64,000 nucleotides of DNA, from the NCBI RefSeq assembly GCF_000147815.2, contig NC_015957.1, positions 2,914,001-2,978,000 on the forward strand. The letters run 5' to 3'. This document shows positions 52,995 through 60,674 of this stretch, one piece after another (the first letter of the stretch is position 1; each line of letters opens with the position of its first letter). A program made the position numbers and the translations under genes. The stretch is from Streptomyces violaceusniger Tu 4113. Lineage in GTDB: Bacteria; Actinomycetota; Actinomycetes; Streptomycetales; Streptomycetaceae. The notes beneath the pieces are model-generated. The model did no database searches. It was not told the origin of the DNA and worked only from the letters and a program-made list of their open reading frames with translations.

Positions 52995-53928
52995 CGTCCG
53001 GTTCTGTGACGCTCGTCGTGACCAGGGGGATCGAGGGGGAAACAGTGTGACCGACCGACCACGAACCGACCGGCGGCGCCGGGACGCGTTCCAGCACACC
53101 GCCCGCGAACACGTCGTACAGGGGAAGCGACTCCAGGTGCACATAGCCGATATGGCAGTCGCAGACGGATAGCGGACAGGGACGGGGCCGTAGCGCCGCG
53201 CGGTACGACCCGTCGTAGAGATTGCCCAGTTCCGCGGGGACGAAATGGCAGCGGCGCACCGTGCCGTCGCCGTCCACCGAGATCACCGAGGCGCCGGTCC
53301 GGCATCGAAGACCGGCGCTTCGGTGCGGATGGTGGCTGTAGCCGAAGAGCGGGTCCAGCGCGGTCCACTCGGCCGCCTCGGCGTCCGTGTAGGTATGGCC
53401 CTCGGCCGCGTTCACCCACAGGTAGACCTGGGTCGGGAGATCGGCGCGCAGTCGGCGGGCCCGGTCCAGATGGTCGGGCAGCCCCACGATGCCGACGCTG
53501 TGGCGCACCCCGCGCGCGGCCAGCTCCCCGCACTTGGCGAGAAACCGGTCGTACGGGGTCTGGCCCGGGTGGTAGGTGCACCACAGGGCGAGCGTGGCCG
53601 GGTCGGCCTCGGCCGTCCAGCCGGTCCGGCAGCTCAGATTGGTCTGGATGGCGACCCGCTCGACATGGGGCAGATGGCTGAGCTCGATGAGCGCGCGGCG
53701 GTACCAGGAGCGCACCAGCCCCTCGCCCCACGGGGTGAACAGCACCGACAGCCGGTCGCCGGTCTGCTCCGCCGCCCAGGCGGTGAACCGCTCCAGCGCG
53801 GCGCGGTCGGCGCGCAGCCGCTCCGGGCTGTCCCGGCGCTTGGCGAACGGGCAATACGGACAGTCGTAGTCGCACGAGGCGAGCGGACCCCGGTACAGAA
53901 TGGTCAAGTCCACGCCTGGATGCCTCAC
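52948..53928 (-). CDS. radical SAM protein, STM4011 family
   Basis: The 326-residue protein has the 4Fe-4S site CX3CX2C at Cys19, Cys23 and Cys26 (SCDYDCPYCPFA). A Cys-rich C-terminal half (RRCHFVPAELG, then RPCPLSVCDC) could bind an auxiliary cluster as in SPASM enzymes. The family takes its name from Salmonella STM4011, and its reaction is not known to me. It is the last gene of a five-gene overlapping operon, overlapping STM4012 by 4 bp. The 35-residue tail after VLERVPAPP looks non-conserved and overlaps the DUF397 gene. Confidence 0.9.
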   Translation of the reverse strand: MRHPGVDLTILYRGPLASCDYDCPYCPFAKRRDSPERLRADRAALERFTAWAAEQTGDRLSVLFTPWGEGLVRSWYRRALIELSHLPHVERVAIQTNLSCRTGWTAEADPATLALWCTYHPGQTPYDRFLAKCGELAARGVRHSVGIVGLPDHLDRARRLRADLPTQVYLWVNAAEGHTYTDAEAAEWTALDPLFGYSHHPHRSAGLRCRTGASVISVDGDGTVRRCHFVPAELGNLYDGSYRAALRPRPCPLSVCDCHIGYVHLESLPLYDVFAGGVLERVPAPPVGSWSVGHTVSPSIPLVTTSVTEPDVTETESPLPRTSPPG

Positions 53929-55301
53929 TTCAGGTCATACGCGGCCATGGCGGCGCGCACGGCGGGCGAGAACAACTCGGGGCCGAGCGCGTCGGAGTGC
54001 GCCAGCCCCTCGGGGGACAGCCGCAGCCGTCCGGGAGCCGCCTCCGCGTCCAGCCAGCCGCGCGCCGCGAACCGGGCCAGCTCCACGGGGAAGTCCTCGG
54101 CCGGATCGGTGCCGAACCGGGCCCGGTAGCCCGCCGCCTCCATCCCCTCGGCCTGGAGGACGGACTGCAGCAGATGGCGCCGGCGGGCCTCGTCGCCGGT
54201 CATCCGCCGGCCGTGCTCGGCGCGGGCGAAGTCGGCCGCGGGCCGGGAGACGAAGTCGTCGATGATGCCGCGGATCTCCCGCATGTCGACCGCGTAGTCG
54301 AACGAGTAGTGCAGGGCGGAGGTGTAGGAGCGGGCGCCGCAGCCGAGGCCGACCATGCCGTCCGTCTGGCAGGCGTAGTCCTCGCCGCTGGTCGCGGGCG
54401 CGCCCTGGGCACGGAACATCCGCATCGAGACCTGCTCATAGCCGTGGGCGAGCAGCTGGTCGCGGCCCGAGCGGTACAGCCGCAGCCGCCGCTCGTCCCA
54501 CTCCGCCTCCGCCGCCCACTCCGCCGCCCACTCCGCCTCTGGCTCTCTGGCCTCCTTACGGCCGAGCCCGGTCAGCGGGCGGACATAGAGGGGATAGAGA
54601 TACAGCTCCTCCGGGCGCCAGGCCAGGGCAGCGTCCAGGGACCGGCGCCAACTGTCCTCGGTCTGACCGTCGATGCCATAGATCAGATCGATGTTGAGCA
54701 CGGGTATCCCCGCGTCCCGGATCCGGCCCAGCGCCGCCTCCACATCGGCTCGGCGCTGCGGCCGCACCGCCGAGCGCGCCTCCGCGTCGACGAAGCTCTG
54801 CACCCCCAGGCTCAGCCGGGTGGTGCCGCGCCCGGCCAGCACCGCGAGCCGGTCGGCCGTGGCCGTGGCCGGGGACGCCTCGACCGAGAGCGGTACGGCG
54901 GCCAGGTCCGCGCCCATCCCCTTCTCGGCGATATCGCAGAGCCGCTCCAGCTCGGCCGCCTCCAGGAACGTGGGGGTGCCGCCGCCGAAGGCCGCGGCGG
55001 CGAACCGGGCGTCCTCACCGAGCGCCTCGCGCACCGCCCCCGCCTGCCGCTCCAGCGCGTCCAGATAGGCGGTCACCAGCCCCTCGGGGGCGCCGATCCG
55101 GGTGAAGAGATTGCAGAAGCCGCAGCGCACCTCGCAGAAGGGGATGTGCAGATACAGCGACAGCGCGTCCTTCGGCTCGGCCGCCCACAGCTCACGCAGC
55201 GCGGGACGGTCCGTGAGCGGCCGGTAGGCGGTCTTGTGCGGATAGGCGTAGACGTACGACTGGTAGGGGCGGACGGTCGAACCGAGCGTGCTGATGTTCA
55301 T
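53925..55301 (-). CDS. radical SAM protein, STM4012 family (HemN/HemW-like)
   Basis: The 458-residue protein resembles coproporphyrinogen III oxidase and HemW. Its cluster site is Cys56, Cys60 and Cys63 in IPFCEVRCGFCNLF. The FGGGTPTFLEAAELERL segment and a C-terminal HemN-like helical domain are present. The phenylalanine directly after the third cysteine is replaced by Asn-Leu-Phe. It is unlikely to be the heme enzyme given its operon. The ATG at 55301 overlaps the hydrolase stop by 4 bp. Function in the STM4011-4015 system is unknown. Confidence 0.9.
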   Translation of the reverse strand: MNISTLGSTVRPYQSYVYAYPHKTAYRPLTDRPALRELWAAEPKDALSLYLHIPFCEVRCGFCNLFTRIGAPEGLVTAYLDALERQAGAVREALGEDARFAAAAFGGGTPTFLEAAELERLCDIAEKGMGADLAAVPLSVEASPATATADRLAVLAGRGTTRLSLGVQSFVDAEARSAVRPQRRADVEAALGRIRDAGIPVLNIDLIYGIDGQTEDSWRRSLDAALAWRPEELYLYPLYVRPLTGLGRKEAREPEAEWAAEWAAEAEWDERRLRLYRSGRDQLLAHGYEQVSMRMFRAQGAPATSGEDYACQTDGMVGLGCGARSYTSALHYSFDYAVDMREIRGIIDDFVSRPAADFARAEHGRRMTGDEARRRHLLQSVLQAEGMEAAGYRARFGTDPAEDFPVELARFAARGWLDAEAAPGRLRLSPEGLAHSDALGPELFSPAVRAAMAAYDLK

Positions 55302-56143
55302 CGGGCCTCGAGGAAGAAGTGGGTGTACGGCACGGTCCAGACGACCTCATGGCCGAGCCGGTGGCCCGTGTAGCCGTCGTCGCCGTACGCGGTGCCGTGG
55401 TCGGAGCAGACGATCGCGAAGGCGGGGCCGCGGCCGCTCAGGGCGGCCAGGAGCCGCCCGACATGGCGGTCCACGTACTCCAGGGCGGCGGCGTGGGTGG
55501 CGCGGGTATCGCCCGCCTCGCGGGTGGCGCCGGGAAGATGGAACCAGTTGGGCTGGTGCAGCGCGGAGACGTTCACGAAGAGGAACAGCCGCCGGCCGGG
55601 GTCCAGACCGGCGATCACCTTCTCGGCGCGGTCGATCTGCGCCTCGAAGGAGGTGGGGGAGGTGACCCCGAACTCCGGCTCCCAGTGACTTTCCTGGAAG
55701 TAGCCGGGCAGCACCGAGCCCAGCGGCCCCCGCTTGTTGAAGAAGCCGACCCCGCCGACGCACACGGTGTGGTACCCGGCCGCCGCGAGCCCCGACACCA
55801 GATCGGGCGTCTCGAAGACATAGGTGTCCGCCGCGGTGGTCTCGCTGCCCGCGAAGCGGGCCGCGAACAGCCGGCGGTGCGGTCCGGGGGTGGCCGGGGT
55901 CGGCAGGAAACCCGCGAACATCGCCTGGTGGGAGGCGTAGGTGAAGCTGCCGGGGGCATGCCGCTCGGCCCAGGCGCCGCCGGGCATCCGGGCGCTGAGG
56001 TTCGGCGTCCGTCCTGCGGCCGCCAGTTCGGCCGCCACGTCGTAGCGCAAGGTGTCGAGGGTGATCAGCAGCAGGTCATGGCTGCCCACGACCTCGTTCA
56101 TATCGGGCTCGGACAGCGGCATGGCGGGCTCAGAGAGCGGCAT
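55298..56143 (-). CDS. alkaline-phosphatase-fold hydrolase, STM4013/SEN3800 family
   Basis: The 281-residue protein has the sulfatase/phosphatase superfamily layout. A first metal Asp lies in LLLITLDTLRYD, a Ser/Thr nucleophile region in GSFTYASHQAMFAGFLPT, and C-terminal metal ligands in VCSDHGTAYGDDGYTGH. It lacks the CxPxR formylglycine motif of true sulfatases. The start is uncertain: ATG at 56143 has GGAAGGA 12 nt upstream. A 21-bp duplication gives MPLSEPA-MPLSEPD before MNEVVGSHD at 56101. It overlaps the STM4014 gene by 14 bp from this start. Confidence 0.87.
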   Translation of the reverse strand: MPLSEPAMPLSEPDMNEVVGSHDLLLITLDTLRYDVAAELAAAGRTPNLSARMPGGAWAERHAPGSFTYASHQAMFAGFLPTPATPGPHRRLFAARFAGSETTAADTYVFETPDLVSGLAAAGYHTVCVGGVGFFNKRGPLGSVLPGYFQESHWEPEFGVTSPTSFEAQIDRAEKVIAGLDPGRRLFLFVNVSALHQPNWFHLPGATREAGDTRATHAAALEYVDRHVGRLLAALSGRGPAFAIVCSDHGTAYGDDGYTGHRLGHEVVWTVPYTHFFLEAR

Positions 56144-57257
56144 CGCGGTGGGCGTCCTTCCGTGTCCGCAGCACGGCGGCGACCTGGACCGCATAGGTGT
56201 CCAGACCCTCCGCGCCGCTGCCGGGCAGGCCGGTCAGCCGGGGCAGCAGATCACCGAAGGCGTTGACCTCGCCGACCGCGAACCGCCGCCACCCCGGGCC
56301 GGGCAGCAGATCCACCCCCACGCACAGCGTGCGCGGGAAGCACTCGGCCGCCCGCTCCGCGGTGCCCAGCACCTCGCTCCAGGCCACCCCGCTCGCCTCC
56401 GCCGCCGCGCGGGCGGCGGCCAGATCGCCGCGCACCCCGCCGAGATGGAGATTGGCCATGGGGGAGCGGCTGGTACGCACCACGGCATGGGTGACCCTGC
56501 CCGCCACCACCACAATCCGCAGATCGGCGACGCGCTTGTCCTGGGACGCCTTGGGCAGCCAGCGCTCGATATGCAGCCCGTCCGGCGCCAGCGTGTCGAT
56601 GATCGCGGCGACCTCCGCCTCGGTGTCGTACCGCCGCACCCGCAGCGAGTTGAACAGCCGGCCGTCCTCCGTGCGCTCCACGGAGGTCGTGGCCCGCACC
56701 CGGCCGGGGCCCGCCGTCTCCACGGCGAGCACCCCGGACGCGGACGAGCCGTGGGCCGGCTTGACGAAGGCGCGCCGCAGCCCAGAGGTGCCGAGCGCCG
56801 CGCGCACATCGTCCCAGCCGCGCACGGGCGGCGCCTGCGGCCCGGAGGTCGGCGACGGCGGGACCGGGACGGCCGCGCCGTCCAGCACCCCGTGGCACAG
56901 CCGCTTGTCGAACAGGACGGCCAGCTCTCCGGGGTCGTTCAGCAGGGTGGCACCGGCCGTGCGCGCCGCCGTCGCGATGTCCCGGACGGCCTCGGTGAAC
57001 CGCGCGTACCAGCGGCCGGTGCCCTCGACCCGGGTGGGATCCGAGGCGCCGCGCAGCAGCCACTCCACCTCCTCGTCCTCGCCCGGCGAGTCGATCCGCA
57101 CGGTTTCGGCGGGCTCGAACGTGGCGCCGACGGTCAGCACATCGTGCCAGGCCAGCACCCGGGGCGCGGGCAGTCCGGCGGCCACGGCGGCGTCGGAGAA
57201 CATCTCCACCCGGCGGCCGCCCGGATTGCCGACCACGGCGAAGCGCGTCTCATTCAT
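56130..57257 (-). CDS. STM4014 family protein (ATP-grasp-like)
   Basis: The 375-residue protein looks like an ATP-grasp ligase. It has a central VKPAHGSSASGVLAVE segment (a phosphate-binding lysine and glycine-rich loop) and a C-terminal metal region GVDLLPGPGWRRFAVGEVNAF containing Asp and Glu-x-Asn. ATP-grasp enzymes form amide or peptide bonds on acyl-phosphate intermediates. In this operon a peptide or protein substrate is plausible, but not shown. The ATG is at 57257, 43 bp after the STM4015 stop. The assignment to the family relies on operon context and recall. Confidence 0.83.
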   Translation of the reverse strand: MNETRFAVVGNPGGRRVEMFSDAAVAAGLPAPRVLAWHDVLTVGATFEPAETVRIDSPGEDEEVEWLLRGASDPTRVEGTGRWYARFTEAVRDIATAARTAGATLLNDPGELAVLFDKRLCHGVLDGAAVPVPPSPTSGPQAPPVRGWDDVRAALGTSGLRRAFVKPAHGSSASGVLAVETAGPGRVRATTSVERTEDGRLFNSLRVRRYDTEAEVAAIIDTLAPDGLHIERWLPKASQDKRVADLRIVVVAGRVTHAVVRTSRSPMANLHLGGVRGDLAAARAAAEASGVAWSEVLGTAERAAECFPRTLCVGVDLLPGPGWRRFAVGEVNAFGDLLPRLTGLPGSGAEGLDTYAVQVAAVLRTRKDAHRDAAL

Positions 57258-57300
57258 GGATGGGGAGCCTCCCGGTCGTGTTCTCGATGGGGCAGGGGCA

Positions 57301-58254
57301 TCACTCGGCGACGGCGGTGTAGCGCGACACCTCGTCGTCGTACTCGTCCTCGTCGCCCTTCTCGGCCATCACGACCTTCACCCCGGACGGCTCCAGGGCC
57401 GTGCGCAGTCGCTCCTCCATGGCCGCGGAGAAGTAGTTGTGGTCCAGATCGAGCCACGTCAGATGGGTGAGCGGCTGGCCGTCGAGCAGCGCCGCCGCGC
57501 CCTCGTCGGTGAGCACGCCCATGGACAGGTCGAGGAACGCGAGCTGGGCGACCACGGGGGCCGCCGCCATGGCGGCCGCGATCTCGTCCTGGAGCTCGCT
57601 GTTCTGCACGCCCAGGTGGCGCAGCGCGGGGAACCGGCCGCCGCTGAGGATCGGGGCCAGATCGGCGATGGTGGCATCGCCCCCGTACTCCTCCACCCCG
57701 AGCCACATATCCAGGCGCTCGAGCGCGGGCAGGTCGCTGGCGGCGACCCCGCGCACCACCGCACCGGGCAGCCCGCCGGTCTCGAAGCGGAGCGTGCGCA
57801 GATGGGCGTGGGTGACGGCGGGGAAGGACAGCCCGCTGCCACCGCGGACGCCCAGCTCGCGCAGGGCGGGGTAGGCATGGAGGACCGGTGTCACGTCGGA
57901 CTGCTGGATCCAGGAGATCTCCGACTCCTCCGCGGTGATGTCGCCGATGAAGACCGCCTCCAGCGAGGTCAGCCGGTCCTTGGCCATGAGGAGCTGCTCG
58001 ATGGCGTCGTCGGCGTCGCCTTCGTAGGCCTCGCCCCACTGGCCGATGATCAGCGCCCGTACCCGGGAGGGGTCCACCGAGGTCAGGAAGCGCTGGAAGC
58101 GACCGGCGAAGTCCTCTTCCGACTGGTCGCGGTAGGGGGCGTAGGAGATCCGCCAGGCGACGGCGCCCGGCTCGGGCGGCTCGGTCCCCTCGTCGGGCAG
58201 CGGGAAGTCGAAGGCCGGAAGGCCGTACAGGTCGTCCAGGTGGTAGACCGACAT
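57301..58254 (-). CDS. STM4015 family leucine-rich-repeat protein
   Basis: The 317-residue protein begins MSVYHLDDLYGLPAFDF and contains irregular leucine-rich repeats, such as PALRELGVRGG, PALERLDMWLG, PALRHLGVQNSEL and LTHLTWLDLDHNYFS. It ends in an acidic, Tyr-containing tail (DEDEYDDEVSRYTAVAE). LRR proteins usually bind partners rather than catalyse. As first gene of the operon it may be a scaffold, recognition subunit or substrate of the downstream enzymes (inference). The ATG at 58254 has a good ribosome binding site (CAGGAGA). Confidence 0.87.
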   Translation of the reverse strand: MSVYHLDDLYGLPAFDFPLPDEGTEPPEPGAVAWRISYAPYRDQSEEDFAGRFQRFLTSVDPSRVRALIIGQWGEAYEGDADDAIEQLLMAKDRLTSLEAVFIGDITAEESEISWIQQSDVTPVLHAYPALRELGVRGGSGLSFPAVTHAHLRTLRFETGGLPGAVVRGVAASDLPALERLDMWLGVEEYGGDATIADLAPILSGGRFPALRHLGVQNSELQDEIAAAMAAAPVVAQLAFLDLSMGVLTDEGAAALLDGQPLTHLTWLDLDHNYFSAAMEERLRTALEPSGVKVVMAEKGDEDEYDDEVSRYTAVAE

Positions 58255-58716
58255 GAGGGGTATCTCCTGAAGTGTTCGCGTGGGCGTGCCTGGTTCCGAA
58301 TGGGGTGCGAAGAGTTGTACCAAGCGCCACCGACAGCCGCTCCGGCGGGCGTTGGCGGACGCCGTCCGGCAACGCCGCTGCCGGGCCGGGGTGCCGGGCG
58401 GGGGCCGGATCGGGTTGCCGGACGGCGTTGTCGGTGGCCCCCCCGTAGCGTCATGACCATCGACCGGCCCCACGGGACCCGGTGGGTCCAACGCGGCTGC
58501 GGTGAAAGGGAATTGGCATGTACCGGCAGGGCGACGAAACCCGATCCCGGGTCAGATCGACGCACTGCTCGGGGACTTGCCCCGACGGGCGCTGGGCCGG
58601 GCACTCTTTTGCTCATTCCGGCACAAAGGTTTGGTCTATACCTTGACTGGTATAGACCAAGCCGCTTGAGTGTCCCTCAGCATTGCAGGGCCCCCCACGC
58701 GAAGGAGATCGGCCTC
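58255..58716. other. divergent intergenic region between STM4015 operon and chitinase
   Basis: This 462-bp gap must hold the promoter of the minus-strand five-gene operon, probably within 58255-58320, and the chitinase promoter and operator at 58631-58671. The middle (58330-58600) has open but featureless GC-rich frames and no gene I can support. Confidence 0.6.
58631..58671 (+). promoter_or_regulatory. chitinase promoter with DasR-like operator pair
   Basis: TTGGTCTATACC (58631-58642) and its exact complement GGTATAGACCAA (58649-58660) flank the hexamer TTGACT, a near-perfect -35 box. Read on one strand, TGGTCTATACCT and TGGTATAGACCA also match, with one mismatch each, the 12-bp direct repeat known from Streptomyces chitinase promoters and the DasR (dre) site. 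A weak -10 falls around 58666-58671. Control by GlcNAc through DasR is therefore likely. Confidence 0.75.
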
Positions 58717-59622
58717 ATGTGGAGACGACGTGTTCTGGCGCCGCTCGCGGCGACCGCGGCGGTGTGTGCAAGTGTGCTTGTCATGCCCATGGCCTCATCC
58801 GCCTCGGCGGCGGGAACGACCGCCCAGGCGGCCTGCGACTACCCGAACTGGGCCGCGGGCAGGGCGTACGTCACCGGCGACATCGTCCGGTACACCGACG
58901 GCAAGTACTACCGCGCGGAGCACGACAACCCGGGCTATGACCCGGTGATCAGCACCTGGTACTGGGAGCCCTTCAACTGCGGCGGCGAGGGCCAGAACCC
59001 GAGCGGCTTCGTGGTGAGCGAGGCGCAGTTCAACCAGATGTTCCCGAACCGGAACTCGTTCTACACCTACCAGGGCCTGACCGCCGCCCTGAGCGCCTAC
59101 CCCGGCTTCGCCAACACCGGCAGCGACACCGTCAAGAAGCAGGAGGCGGCCGCCTTCCTGGCCAACGTCAACCACGAGACCGGCGGCCTGGTCCACATCG
59201 TGGAGCAGAACACCTCCAACTACCCGCACTACTGCGACTCGAGCCAGCCCTACGGCTGCCCCGCGGGCCAGGCGGCGTACTACGGCCGTGGACCGATCCA
59301 GCTCAGCTGGAACTTCAACTACAAGGCCGCGGGCGACGCACTCGGCATCGATCTGCTCGGCAACCCCTGGCTGGTGGAGCAGGACGCCGCGGTGTCCTGG
59401 AAGACCGCCCTGTGGTTCTGGAACACCCAGACCGGGGCCGGCTCGATGACCCCGCACGACGCCATGGTCAACCAGCGGGGCTTCGGCGAGACCATCCGCG
59501 CCATCAACGGCAGCCTGGAGTGCAACGGCGGCAACCCCGGCCAGGTGCAGAGCCGGATCGACGCCTACCAGCGGTTCGTCCAGATACTCGGCACCACCCC
59601 CGGCTCCAACCTGAGCTGCTGA
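58717..59622 (+). CDS. secreted chitinase, CBM5/12 plus GH19
   Basis: The 301-residue exoenzyme has a signal peptide (MWRRRVLAPLAATAAVCASV, ending near ASSASAAG). A chitin-binding domain of family 5/12 follows (NWAAGRAYVTGDIVRY ... STWYWEPF). The GH19 catalytic domain has the catalytic Glu in LANVNHETGGLVHI and the substrate-cleft YYGRGPIQLSWNFNY. It cleaves chitin with inversion and may also be antifungal. The linker between domains is very short. The ATG at 58717 follows GAAGGAG. Confidence 0.95.
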   Translation: MWRRRVLAPLAATAAVCASVLVMPMASSASAAGTTAQAACDYPNWAAGRAYVTGDIVRYTDGKYYRAEHDNPGYDPVISTWYWEPFNCGGEGQNPSGFVVSEAQFNQMFPNRNSFYTYQGLTAALSAYPGFANTGSDTVKKQEAAAFLANVNHETGGLVHIVEQNTSNYPHYCDSSQPYGCPAGQAAYYGRGPIQLSWNFNYKAAGDALGIDLLGNPWLVEQDAAVSWKTALWFWNTQTGAGSMTPHDAMVNQRGFGETIRAINGSLECNGGNPGQVQSRIDAYQRFVQILGTTPGSNLSC

Positions 59623-59714
59623 GCGGCCGCTGACCGGGCCGCCGAGCGGTCATCCGGTCGGAAGCGAGGAAATTGAGGTGCGCCGATCCGCCGCTCCGCG
59701 CCAGCCTGGAGCAC

Positions 59715-60605
59715 ATGGCGTGGACGGTGACGTACGACCTCGATGAGTTCCGGGCCGCGGCGGGCGACTTTCTGGGCGCCCGCCCGGCCCGGCACACGAC
59801 TTTGCTCACAGTGGTCTCCTCCCTGGTGGCCGGGGGCAGCGGCAGATACGGCGAGCAGCCGCCGGTCTACGGATGGTGGACCGGGGCGGGCTCGGTGGAG
59901 GGCGCGTTTCTGTGCACCCCGCCCTACCCTCCGCTGCTCTCCCCGCTGCCCGGCGAGGCGGCCCGGGCGCTCGCTCGCACCCTCGCGGGGGACGGCGAGC
60001 AGAAGATCACCGGAGTGTACGCCGGGCGCGAGACCGCAGAGACCTTCGCCACCGCCTGGACCGGCCTCACCGGCGCGGTGAGCGGCGTGGAGCAGAACCA
60101 CCGGCTCTACCGGCTCGGCACCCTCACCCCGCCCGTTCCCGCCCCGCCGGGGCGCCCCCGGACCGCCACCGCCACCGCCGCCGACCGCGATCTGCTGCTC
60201 ACCTGGTACGAGGGGTTCGCCCGCGAGACCGACGCACTGAGAGGCGATGTCGCCGCCCAGGTGGACGACAGGCTCAGCTACGACGGGATCACCCTGTGGG
60301 AGCTCGACGGCCGGCCGGTGGCCTGCGCCGGGGTCAGCCGTACGGTCGCGGGCATGGCCCGGGTCTCCCTCGTCTACACCCCGCCTGAGCTGCGCGGACG
60401 TGGTTACGCGGGCGCCGCCACGGCCGCCGTGAGCCGGGCTGCGCGGGCTGCCGGGGTGCGGGAGGTCCTGCTCTTCACCGATCTCGACAACCCCACCAGC
60501 AACGCCCTCTACCAGCGTCTCGGCTACCGCCCGCTGGAGGACCATCTGGCGTTGTCGTTCACCTCGGCCGAGCGCACCGTTCCGGAACAAGGTCACCCCT
60601 CGTAA
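59715..60605 (+). CDS. GNAT family N-acetyltransferase
   Basis: The 296-residue protein has a degenerate N-terminal GNAT-like half and a functional C-terminal one. The acetyl-CoA pyrophosphate-binding motif is LRGRGYAGAA, and the terminal NPTSNALYQRLGYRPLEDH is the usual Asn/Tyr end of the fold. It transfers acetyl from acetyl-CoA to an unidentified amine. The ATG at 59715 follows CTGGAG; a TTG at 59673 would add 14 residues. It may be co-transcribed with the metallohydrolase gene 69 bp downstream. Confidence 0.9.
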   Translation: MAWTVTYDLDEFRAAAGDFLGARPARHTTLLTVVSSLVAGGSGRYGEQPPVYGWWTGAGSVEGAFLCTPPYPPLLSPLPGEAARALARTLAGDGEQKITGVYAGRETAETFATAWTGLTGAVSGVEQNHRLYRLGTLTPPVPAPPGRPRTATATAADRDLLLTWYEGFARETDALRGDVAAQVDDRLSYDGITLWELDGRPVACAGVSRTVAGMARVSLVYTPPELRGRGYAGAATAAVSRAARAAGVREVLLFTDLDNPTSNALYQRLGYRPLEDHLALSFTSAERTVPEQGHPS

Positions 60606-60674
60606 GAGTTGTGTGATTGCAGCCCAACGGCACCGCGCGTTGGAGTGCCCCCGCCCTCTCACCCTGGAGGATCC

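Noticed and set aside
53925..55301. Coproporphyrinogen III oxidase (HemN) or HemW as the product
   Set aside because: The fold is HemN-like, but the gene lies inside the STM4015-4011 operon and the residues after the third cluster cysteine differ from HemN.
55298..56143. Sulfatase
   Set aside because: The superfamily metal residues are there, but the CxPxR formylglycine signature is absent.
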